Source: CAZLMW01 sp964560875 (GTDB lineage: Bacteria; Myxococcota_A; UBA9042). From it: a DNA stretch of 6,117 nucleotides. The notes under the pieces were generated by a model. The model ran no database searches. It saw only the letters and a program-made list of their open reading frames with translations, and was not told the DNA's origin. The translations under genes were made by a program, and so were the position numbers. The stretch lies in contig CAZLMW010000218.1 in the NCBI GenBank assembly GCA_964560875.1, positions 1-6,117 of the forward strand, written 5' to 3'. Numbering within the stretch: the first letter of the stretch is position 1; every line of letters begins with the position of its first letter. Shown in pieces: positions 1 to 5,496 of the stretch.

Positions 1-46
1 CAGGCCCTAACAAATTCGGCCCAGGCCCTAACAGCAGGCCCTAACA
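1..46. repeat. Three direct copies of a 12-bp motif
   Basis: The 12-mer CAGGCCCTAACA occurs three times, at 1-12, 22-33 and 35-46. The second and third copies are one base apart; the first and second are separated by 9 bases. All copies are identical and in the same orientation. The array starts at the first base of the window, so further copies may lie to the left. It sits beyond the 3' end of the recombinase gene, so it could be a recombinase or replication-protein binding iteron, or part of a repeat array of the neighbouring region. The function is not known from the sequence. Confidence 0.75.
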
Positions 47-342
47 TTTGTAATAACACGCCCTCCAGAGCAGTCCTGCATCCAGCGCGATTTGTAGGGG
101 TTTCGACCTACAGACTGATGGTTTGAATTGGATTCACTGCCTTGAAACGACGGTGAACGGGTCGCAGTGTTTCGAACCTGATGAACCCGTGTAGCCCGCT
201 CGGAGCGCGCAGGGTTCGCGCGGCGGCCGCGGGCCACAGTTGCGGCTCGACAGCGCGGCATTGGCTTCCACCGAGCGTGCACGCCAGCCATAGGTCTGCC
301 CTGTTGGCTATCGTGCAGATACGACGAGCTCGAATCGTGAGA
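47..342. other. Gene-free stretch downstream of the integrase; possible attachment region
   Basis: No convincing gene is seen here: the open frames on both strands are arginine/proline-rich and resemble no family I know. Two small inverted repeats stand out. TGTAGG at 93-98 pairs with CCTACA at 107-112 around an 8-base loop. ACGGGT at 157-162 pairs with ACCCGT at 185-190, enclosing CAG/CTG (165-167 and 178-180) and a TTCGAA centre (171-176). TTTCGA occurs in both loops (101-106 and 170-175). Stretches next to an integrase gene often carry the attachment site, and these symmetric elements are the best candidates, but no duplicate of them was found by eye elsewhere in the window. No tRNA could be folded here. 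Confidence 0.35.
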
Positions 343-1545
343 CTACCCCGATCCATCCGGTGGCCCCTCACCGAACAGGCCCAGCAGGAGGGCGGTCTTG
401 CGCTCTGACCGTACTCCGGCGTAGCGGCGCGTCATCTGTTCGCTGTTGTGACCGATGATCGACCAAATCGTGATCCGGTCTGCGCCCACCTCGAGCGCGT
501 TCGTGTTCACGCTGCGTCGGATCACCTGGCAGCCCAGTCGAACGTCCAATCGCAGGTGCTCGCTCAGGAGACGAAATGTCGCGTCAAGCGTATTCGGCGT
601 GCGCAACGTTCCTCGAATACTGGGGAACACCAGGCCAGTTGATTCCGAGTGGCTGCGCCCGGTGAGTTGATCCTTGCGATGCTGCCGAAGCGCATCGGCG
701 AGGTACGGATGCATCGGCACGGTGCGCGGCACCTTGGTCTTTGTGGTCTCGCTGAGCTCGCCGAGCGAGACGGCGCGCTGGAGCACCAGTTCGCCGTGTG
801 CCCCGGCGTCGAAGGAAACGCTGTCCCAGTGCAAGCCGTAGACCTCTCCCGGCCGTGCGCCGGTGAACACAAGCGTCGCGAGTTCGGCGTGACGCGTGGG
901 CATCATGTCGCGGGCGGCAAGCACGAGCTGCCACAGTTGATGCACGGACAGCGTTCGCCGTTCGCGAACATGGTCTCGCGATGAGTCTGGAGGTCGAACG
1001 CGTCGAGTCGGATCCGGCGTCCCGACATCGGCGCTCATGTCCCGCAACAACGTGCACAACGGTCGCCACCATGACCGCAGCGTGGCCCTGGCGTAGGCGG
1101 AACCGTCGTTCTTGCGGCGGGTCTCAGCCCAGCCGACCCAGGCCTGGACGGCTTCCCGGGTGATCTCGGTGCAGCGCATGAACCCAAGACGAGGAAGGAT
1201 CCGCTCGGCAACGACGCGGACATATTGTTCAGCCGTGGCGTGGGTCATCCGGCGCACTTTTTGTGCGATCCAGCGCCGCGCGTATTGCTCCAACGTCAGG
1301 TCGGTAGCCGGCGGGAGCTTCCCACGGGTCGCTACCGCCGTGGTCGCCCGGGGAACGTTGGCGTCCTTCTTCAGTATGGCGGCGGCGATCGACGCGTCTT
1401 CCAGCGTCGCTCCGTGGGCCATCGTCCTCTGCCTGAAGATGTGGCGTCCGTTGCTCCGAACCGCGACCTTGATGCGGAATCGGCCGTCGGGCAGCCGGTA
1501 GACACCCGGCCGTTTGGTCTTCTTCATCTTGCTGCTCTTCACCAT
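343..1545 (-). CDS. Tyrosine-type site-specific recombinase (integrase)
   Basis: This 400-residue protein has the usual length and three-part layout of phage and island integrases, which cut and rejoin DNA at attachment sites through a tyrosine-DNA intermediate. Residues about 12-45 (PGVYRLPDGRF onward) look like a small arm-binding domain. Residues about 84-170 form the SAM-like core-binding domain (LTLEQYARRWIAQK). The C-terminal half is catalytic: Arg231 in TGARPGE, a Lys at 269 or 271 in the TTKTKVPRTVPMHP hairpin, Arg343 in QVIRRS, His366 in IIGHNS, and the nucleophile Tyr375 in TRRYAGV. The first His of the usual HxxR box is Gln340. ATG at 1545 is chosen because GGAGG lies 5 bases before it (1555-1551); two GTG codons just upstream would add two residues. 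It is the last gene of a leftward operon, and the preceding excisionase-like frame overlaps its 5' end. Family assignment is firm; the substrate site is unknown. Confidence 0.95.
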   Translation of the reverse strand: MVKSSKMKKTKRPGVYRLPDGRFRIKVAVRSNGRHIFRQRTMAHGATLEDASIAAAILKKDANVPRATTAVATRGKLPPATDLTLEQYARRWIAQKVRRMTHATAEQYVRVVAERILPRLGFMRCTEITREAVQAWVGWAETRRKNDGSAYARATLRSWWRPLCTLLRDMSADVGTPDPTRRVRPPDSSRDHVRERRTLSVHQLWQLVLAARDMMPTRHAELATLVFTGARPGEVYGLHWDSVSFDAGAHGELVLQRAVSLGELSETTKTKVPRTVPMHPYLADALRQHRKDQLTGRSHSESTGLVFPSIRGTLRTPNTLDATFRLLSEHLRLDVRLGCQVIRRSVNTNALEVGADRITIWSIIGHNSEQMTRRYAGVRSERKTALLLGLFGEGPPDGSG

Positions 1546-1870
1546 CACCACCTCCGGCGCGCACCCACCCGCGCGCGTACGCGTCCAGCGTTTCCCTCAG
1601 GAACAACCATGCCCCGCGCTTGCCGTTGCGACCGTCTGGCACCAGGAGGCCTCGGCGAAGCGCCGAGTGGATCGAAGACGGACCCGCGAGGCGCAGGTAG
1701 TCGGCCGCCTCGGCAGCCGTGAGCCAGCGTCTTGCTGCATAGTCTCGCGGGTCTGCGGGGGAGGCGTGCACCGGTCGCTCGGCAAGGTCGAGGCCGTACC
1801 CGGGGTTGCGGCGCGCTCGCGATTCGACGGGATGTCGTCGCGAACGCGTGTCGGCGCCACGTTTGGTCAC
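1229..1870 (-). CDS. Excisionase-like helix-turn-helix (HTH_17/MerR type) protein with overlapping tail
   Basis: Residues about 49-101 form a compact winged-helix excisionase-type domain: RWLTAAEAADYLRL, then SSIHSALRRGLLVPDGRNGK, then GAWLFLRETLDAYARGW. This matches the 'helix, wing, R..LD.Y' pattern of HTH_17 proteins, which bend DNA at attachment sites to bias integrase towards excision or regulate it. The first 48 residues are basic and probably disordered. The start is GTG at 1870, with GGAG (1880-1877) six bases upstream and the previous gene's stop only 3 bases away, so translation is probably coupled. The odd part is the 3' end. No stop follows the domain, and the frame continues about 107 codons inside the recombinase gene to 1229, giving 213 residues. 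That tail is acidic then Arg/Pro-rich, like an out-of-frame reading of the recombinase. The domain call is good; the true C-terminus is uncertain. Confidence 0.72.
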   Translation of the reverse strand: MTKRGADTRSRRHPVESRARRNPGYGLDLAERPVHASPADPRDYAARRWLTAAEAADYLRLAGPSSIHSALRRGLLVPDGRNGKRGAWLFLRETLDAYARGWVRAGGGDGEEQQDEEDQTAGCLPAARRPIPHQGRGSEQRTPHLQAEDDGPRSDAGRRVDRRRHTEEGRQRSPGDHGGSDPWEAPAGYRPDVGAIRAALDRTKSAPDDPRHG

Positions 1871-1873
1871 CGG

Positions 1874-2428
1874 TCACTCCGCACCCGTTGTTCGGTCGCC
1901 GGGTGTGCGGCCCCAAACGGGAAACAAGTCCGTGCCGGCGAGCAACCGACCCGGAGCCCAGTCCGGATCGTGCTCGCGGTGCAGGTGTTCGATTCCAAGC
2001 GCGAGCGCGAGATTCAGGACGTTGCTGCGGTTGAAGCGTTGCGGCCTACCCCAAACGGGGTCGCGCTCGACGTGCGGGATCAGCGCCTCGGCCGCTTCCA
2101 CCAAGTATGGCTGCAACTGAACTGTGGTGCGGTGGAAACGGACCGGCTCGTCGGGTGTTGCCTCGCGGTTTGCCGGCCCGTCGTCATCCGAGCACGAAGG
2201 CGGCAATGAACCGTGAACGGTATCCTCTGTGGGGGCTGGGCCATCGCCGTTGTACTCCCGCTGCAGGGCCAGCACCCCGTGCAGCAGGGCCAGGCGCAGC
2301 ACGGCCGAGCGCGTCACCTGCCCGATGGCGCGGTAATCCGGGCGATCCTCTTCGATGTTCGTCGCCAGCGAAGCAGCCGCGTCCCACACGGGTTCGGGGA
2401 TCAACATCGCGATGGTGCGCTGGGCCAT
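1874..2428 (-). CDS. Tandem ribbon-helix-helix DNA-binding protein
   Basis: This 184-residue protein is a likely DNA-binding regulator built from two copies of one fold. Copy 1 (residues about 5-59) has a short strand TIAMLI, a helix VWDAAASLATNIEED, then TRSAVLRLALLHGVLALQRE. Copy 2 (about 101-153) has strand TTVQLQ, helix LVEAAEALIPHVERD, then NRSNVLNLALALGIEHLHRE. They align with a single one-residue gap. Strand, helix, R-S-x-V-L-x-L-A-L helix is the ribbon-helix-helix plan, in which paired strands enter the major groove; tandem RHH domains in one chain are known from the F-plasmid protein TraY. A charged 40-residue linker joins the copies. ATG at 2428 is preferred over an upstream TTG (2440) because GGAGG (2438-2434) is 5 bases away. 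It heads the operon with the excisionase-like gene and recombinase, and probably regulates its own promoter. Confidence 0.78.
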   Translation of the reverse strand: MAQRTIAMLIPEPVWDAAASLATNIEEDRPDYRAIGQVTRSAVLRLALLHGVLALQREYNGDGPAPTEDTVHGSLPPSCSDDDGPANREATPDEPVRFHRTTVQLQPYLVEAAEALIPHVERDPVWGRPQRFNRSNVLNLALALGIEHLHREHDPDWAPGRLLAGTDLFPVWGRTPGDRTTGAE

Positions 2429-2444
2429 GGTCGCCTCCAACGCG

Positions 2445-2480
2445 ACAATTGATCATATGATGGCATGATGTCAATATGAA
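2445..2480 (-). promoter_or_regulatory. Probable operon promoter with ATGAT half-sites between divergent genes
   Basis: This AT-rich patch separates the leftward integrase operon from the rightward unknown gene. On the minus strand a -35-like TTCATA (2480-2475) and a -10-like TATGAT (2457-2452) are 17 bases apart. They would start RNA near 2445, just before the ribosome site of the RHH gene. Overlapping it are a 10-bp palindrome ATCATATGAT (2452-2461) and two direct ATGATG copies (2457-2462 and 2465-2470) with 8-bp spacing, the kind of short repeated half-site that ribbon-helix-helix proteins bind. A TTGACA also lies on the minus strand at 2474-2469, but without a good -10. Autoregulation by the RHH protein is inferred, not shown. 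Confidence 0.45.
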
Positions 2481-3666
2481 TCGACTGGCGGACAACGGGT
2501 CGCTACAGCCGATGGGTCATGTGGAGGGGAACTGGAATGGAATGCACGCCCAAGCCCGCATTCGCGCGGCGCTCCAATTACGCTCCACAGCGCGCGAAAC
2601 CATGAGCCGCCACGTCCGCAAGCTCTTCGAGATCTCGTCCTCCACCGGGGGCAAGAAGGCGCTCATCGACGAGAAGCGGCTGAGCGACCTGCGTGCGAAT
2701 CGCGAGTGCTTCGACCTCTACCTCGTTTCGGTCTCAGACACGCATCATGGCGGTCGGCGCCGGTGGCTGGGCACGAAGCATCCACCGGTCGAAACGAGGT
2801 TGCACCGCCGCGAAGCACGTATGCTCGTCAGGCTTGCTGCCGCGAGCGGCTGGTGGACTCCGTCACAACTTGCCGTCGTCGGACGCCTCGAATCGGTTCC
2901 GGACGTCAAGGCGGTCAGCACCACTGCGCGCAAGTACTTTGAGAAGGTCCGTCGTGCCACCGATTTCCAAGTTCCGGGTCCTGACGGCAAGAAGGAATGG
3001 CGATCCATCGAGGCAGGTGACCGGGCGCCCAACGGCGAGCGCCTCCACCGCTTCAATCCCGGTGCGGCGGGGAATCGCCGTGAACCCCGACTGCGTTGGT
3101 TCATCGTGTGGGACGAGACGCGAGTCGTGCACGCGCCTCCCGCGCCCCAGCGCGAAGTTAAGGACGGACGAGTGGAGGCGTCGTTGGACGGGGCGATGGT
3201 ACGGCTGCGCGGGCGCGCACGAATCCTGTCCATCTACGACGTGGTCTTGGACCTCGACCGTGGTCGCATCGCTGTCTTGTTCGACGTCATGGCCACCGAC
3301 GGTTACACGGTCCCGGCGATACATGGCATCGAAGGGCGCGTGCAGCAGGTGACGGCCCCGCACGTTGCTTCGCGACGACCCCTGTTCGAATTCACCCAAA
3401 AGGCCGTTCGGGTTGTTTCCCCGGTTGGAATCGGCTCGGTCATCGCCCCGCCACCTGGCGGCAAGTCGGGCATCGTCTCTTGCGCGTTGGATGCCGCGGG
3501 TGTCCTTGACCGCGGGCGCAGCGGGGCAATCCGCGAGTGTTGGCTGCGTTTTGACACCGGCCTCGGAGCAATCGAGCTGAGCGTTCCGATCGCAGTCGTC
3601 GGCACACCACAGCACCCGAGGCTCACAGCGTCAGGCAGCCGGTATTACCTGCGAGGCACGTCGTAG
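2476..3666 (+). CDS. Protein of unknown function with a possible winged-helix segment
   Basis: This is a 396-residue cytoplasmic-looking protein, with no signal peptide or membrane segment, that I cannot place in a named family. Residues about 107-160 (TRLHRREARMLVRLAAASG, WTPSQLAVV, then VSTTARKYFEKVRRAT) have the spacing of an OmpR-type winged helix: a helix, a turn after 'G-WT', a recognition-like helix and a final 'V...R' helix. The N-terminal 70 residues are basic and helical. Residues about 205-395 alternate hydrophobic and polar positions as in a beta-rich domain. The start is uncertain. ATG at 2476 has no ribosome site and lies inside the promoter patch. ATG at 2512 or at 2542 (GGAGGGG at 2523-2529, spacing 12) are alternatives, the latter removing 22 residues. 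It is divergent from the integrase operon and overlaps the XRE gene by 22 bases at its 3' end. It may be a regulator, but this is inference. Confidence 0.7.
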   Translation: MNRLADNGSLQPMGHVEGNWNGMHAQARIRAALQLRSTARETMSRHVRKLFEISSSTGGKKALIDEKRLSDLRANRECFDLYLVSVSDTHHGGRRRWLGTKHPPVETRLHRREARMLVRLAAASGWWTPSQLAVVGRLESVPDVKAVSTTARKYFEKVRRATDFQVPGPDGKKEWRSIEAGDRAPNGERLHRFNPGAAGNRREPRLRWFIVWDETRVVHAPPAPQREVKDGRVEASLDGAMVRLRGRARILSIYDVVLDLDRGRIAVLFDVMATDGYTVPAIHGIEGRVQQVTAPHVASRRPLFEFTQKAVRVVSPVGIGSVIAPPPGGKSGIVSCALDAAGVLDRGRSGAIRECWLRFDTGLGAIELSVPIAVVGTPQHPRLTASGSRYYLRGTS

Positions 3667-3944
3667 TCTGGGACGTCGGTCGTTGGCAACGGCCTGAACA
3701 ACTCGGCAGGGCGCACGCCCAGTCCGGTGCAGAGCCGCGCGATCGTAATCAGCGTGGCGTTGGCGGCGCTGTTCTCGACGCGCTGAAGCAGGCGCGTGGA
3801 GATCCCGCACGCGGTCGCGGTTTCTTCCTGCGTCCACGCCCGCTGTCGCCGGATCCGCACGACGTTGTTCGCGAGCGCGCGTTGCAGGTCGAGATAGGCC
3901 GCCGACCGGTAGAGGTTTTCGCGCTCTGGACGCCGCTTCCGCAT
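3645..3944 (-). CDS. XRE-family helix-turn-helix repressor
   Basis: This 99-residue protein is about the size of small phage-type repressors and restriction-modification controllers. Residues about 23-82 form the five-helix Cro/CI-type domain: LANNVVRIRRQRAWTQEETA, CGISTRLLQRVENSAAN, then LITIARLCTGLGVRPAELF. The 'WTQEETA...GIS..LL.R.E' core holds the two helices of the HTH motif. A short basic N-terminus and an acidic/basic C-terminal tail flank it. ATG at 3944 is the only in-frame start before an upstream stop at 4010-4008. It has no Shine-Dalgarno sequence and is directly preceded by seven T residues, so it may be translated poorly or from a leaderless message. It reads away from the PLD-like nuclease gene across an intergenic region with an 18-bp perfect palindrome, its most likely operator. 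Its 3' end overlaps the unknown gene tail to tail. Confidence 0.88.
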   Translation of the reverse strand: MRKRRPERENLYRSAAYLDLQRALANNVVRIRRQRAWTQEETATACGISTRLLQRVENSAANATLITIARLCTGLGVRPAELFRPLPTTDVPDYDVPRR

Positions 3945-3978
3945 AAAAAAAGCGATGCCACGCCAGCCGACTCTGGAC

Positions 3979-3996
3979 CACGACGCTAGCGTCGTG
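3979..3996. promoter_or_regulatory. 18-bp perfect palindrome, likely XRE operator
   Basis: CACGACGCTAGCGTCGTG is identical to its own reverse complement and ends exactly at 3979 and 3996; the next bases do not pair. It lies in the 84-base gap between the divergent XRE and PLD-like genes, 34 bases before the XRE start and 32 bases before the nuclease start. A dimeric XRE protein binding here could control both genes. A perfect match of this length with no loop fits a protein-binding operator better than an RNA terminator. I could not pick out convincing -35 and -10 boxes around it. Confidence 0.68.
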
Positions 3997-4028
3997 CAAT
4001 TCTCCTGTCATCCACCAGGGGACGTCGC

Positions 4029-4691
4029 ATGGAAGTTCTCGTCGGAAGTTCGGTGATGCCTGCGGTCGAATCGCTGATCCACGATTCGGCTCGGGAACTC
4101 ATCGTCATCTCCGCGTTCTTCCAGCCAGGTCCCCGTATAGAGCTCGAGTTGAAGTCTGCCGCCAAGGTTCGTGGGGTGCCGACGTGGCTCGTCACGCGTC
4201 CACTGCGACAAGACGTTGCCCGGCCCTTCGTCGAAGCCGGCGTTCACTGCCTGTCGCTGGCGCGGGTCCACGCGAAGCTGTACGTCAACGAGCGGCACGC
4301 AATCGTCAGCAGCATGAACCTCGACCGCCACGCCGGCTCCGGCAGTTGGGACATCAGCGTCGTCATGGATGCTCACGACGACGAAGCCGCGTATGCACAG
4401 GTCTTGCTGGGGCTGGGTGAGTTGTGGCGCCGCGTGGACATGGAGGCCGTCGTTCAAGAGCGTCCGGCGCCGGTTCGGCCGACGCTACTCGGCGGGCCAG
4501 CGGCGAGGCGGGCGGGCACGGCAGCGTTGAAGGTGGGGGACCGGGTCACCCATTCCTGGCAGTCGGGCCACCGTGTGCGCACCTCCACCGGCACCGTTGT
4601 CGAGGTATACCGTCGCAAGGCCAAGGTGGCGTGGGATGACCGACCAGCGCCCCAGGGCAATCCGCTGATCACAGAGCTGGTGGGCTGCTGA
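4029..4691 (+). CDS. Phospholipase D-like nuclease with C-terminal Tudor/SH3-like domain
   Basis: This 220-residue protein carries one HKD-type active site: His81 and Lys83 in VHAKLYVNE, followed by IVSSMNL with Ser95 and Asn97. The order strand (ELIVISAFF, 23-31), strand (PTWLVTR, 51-57), then HxK box is that of PLD-superfamily nucleases. Single-motif members such as Nuc and BfiI pair as dimers to hydrolyse phosphodiester bonds through a phosphohistidine. The residue usually Asp after HxK(x)4 is Glu88. Residues about 167-206 (LKVGDRVTH, then GTVVEVYRRKAKVAWDD) look like a Tudor/SH3-type barrel, possibly for nucleic-acid or protein binding. The start is ATG 4029, with AGGGGA at 4017-4022 six bases before it. 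The XRE repressor gene is divergent. DNA degradation in defence or element maintenance is plausible; the target is unknown. Confidence 0.82.
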   Translation: MEVLVGSSVMPAVESLIHDSARELIVISAFFQPGPRIELELKSAAKVRGVPTWLVTRPLRQDVARPFVEAGVHCLSLARVHAKLYVNERHAIVSSMNLDRHAGSGSWDISVVMDAHDDEAAYAQVLLGLGELWRRVDMEAVVQERPAPVRPTLLGGPAARRAGTAALKVGDRVTHSWQSGHRVRTSTGTVVEVYRRKAKVAWDDRPAPQGNPLITELVGC

Positions 4692-4869
4692 CCGGCGTTT
4701 GTTCCCATAGCGTCAAGAGTCTGGTGCAAAGTCCTCAGCGGCGTTTGCCTCGACGGAAGCCGGCGATCGGCTTGTCCTCCGCTTCATGGTTGACCAGGCG
4801 TGCGACTTGCAAGCTCGATTGCGACGATCTACATCCCGGTCAGACGCGTAGAAACTACGGAGCGCCGAC
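4692..4869. other. Intergenic region with small hairpin and a 9-bp direct repeat
   Basis: This 178-base gap lies between two plus-strand genes. AAGCCG (4757-4762) and CGGCTT (4768-4773) form a 6-bp stem with a 5-base loop. No T-run follows, so it is at best a weak terminator or a binding site. CGGCGTTTG is repeated directly at 4693-4701 and 4739-4747. No strong promoter was found; TTGACC at 4790-4795 is the closest -35-like box and lacks a good partner. The gap suggests that the downstream gene may have its own promoter. Confidence 0.35.
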
Positions 4870-5496
4870 ATGCCCAAGCCACAACTGACGCCGTGGCAGG
4901 CCGTCATCGACTGGCACGCCGAGGCGGTGTTGTTCGACCACGTTGCCAACACTGACCACCCGTACTTGCAGCGGCACGGATGGTTCATGGTCCTCGGAGC
5001 TGTCTTCGACGCTCAGACCTACGTCGCTGCCGACGACGGACTTGATCTGTTGTATGTCGGTGACGCGTTCCGCCAGACGCTGGGCGAGAAGCTCACGTCT
5101 GACCTGCCAACCTTCGAACGTATCCGAGCTGCGCTCACCGCGAACAAGACGTGCGTGGTCGTGCTGGGATGCCCTACCGCGAGAAGCCGCAAGCAGCGTG
5201 GTGTCGACTACCTGGAGGGGGTCCTGTGGGGGTTGCGGAATCGACACCGGACCATCGTCAAGGATCGCGGAGCCGGCGGCGTATACAGGGGAAAGACGCT
5301 GAAGATCACGAACGAAGGGGCACACTCGCCGCTCAAACGCTGGCTGCTGGTGCGGGAGGTCGACTCGCTCCCGGTGGAAATCACAGCTCCTGAGAAGCGG
5401 GCGAGCGACAGGTTCAAGATCGCGCCGGCCGGTAGTTCGTCGACTGTGCGTCGGCGCAAGAGGCGACCGCCGACCACCGTGGCCACCAGGGCGTAG
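4870..5496 (+). CDS. Putative divergent GIY-YIG-like nuclease
   Basis: This is a 208-residue soluble protein. Residues 37-150 resemble the GIY-YIG nuclease plan: a strand GWFMVLGAV (37-45) in place of GIY, then LLYVGDAFRQTL (60-71) matching the YIG strand and following helix with Tyr62. Next comes a strand CVVVLG (95-100), then DYLEGVLWGL with Glu116 at the metal-binding Glu position and LKITNEG with Asn148 at the conserved Asn position. Known members use these residues with one metal ion to cut DNA. The classical first Tyr and helix Arg are not obvious; Lys74 may stand for the Arg. The C-terminus (about 180-208) is basic and probably disordered. ATG 4870 has GGAG (4859-4862) seven bases upstream. 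It follows the PLD-like gene on the same strand. The gene itself is well supported; the family is an inference from motif order. Confidence 0.6.
   Translation: MPKPQLTPWQAVIDWHAEAVLFDHVANTDHPYLQRHGWFMVLGAVFDAQTYVAADDGLDLLYVGDAFRQTLGEKLTSDLPTFERIRAALTANKTCVVVLGCPTARSRKQRGVDYLEGVLWGLRNRHRTIVKDRGAGGVYRGKTLKITNEGAHSPLKRWLLVREVDSLPVEITAPEKRASDRFKIAPAGSSSTVRRRKRRPPTTVATRA

Noticed and set aside
1..46. Integron attC-like look of CCTAACAAATTCGG near the left edge
   Set aside because: The strict RYYYAAC box is not met (CCCTAAC) and no GTTRRRY partner or long imperfect palindrome follows within the next 300 bases.
157..190. tRNA-like TTCGAA loop that could be a tRNA 3' end
   Set aside because: The surrounding stem has only three inner pairs, and no acceptor, anticodon arm or CCA could be fitted on either strand.
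1514..2209. 231-codon plus-strand frame opposite the excisionase and RHH genes
   Set aside because: The opposite strand encodes two recognisable DNA-binding domains with ribosome sites; this frame has no domain-like pattern.
3445..3468. Walker A-like pattern APPPGGKS in the unknown gene
   Set aside because: It matches [AG]xxxxGK[ST] by letter only. It is proline-rich, lies about 70 residues from the C-terminus and has no Walker B or P-loop fold context.
2863..3615. 250-codon minus-strand frame inside the unknown gene
   Set aside because: It has no ribosome site, low-complexity Arg/Gly/Asp composition and no family resemblance. The plus-strand frame is longer and shows alternating hydrophobic structure.
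3631..4011. 126-codon minus-strand frame overlapping the XRE gene
   Set aside because: Past the T-run it reads the XRE gene out of frame into an Arg/Ala-rich sequence; the XRE frame has the clear HTH domain.
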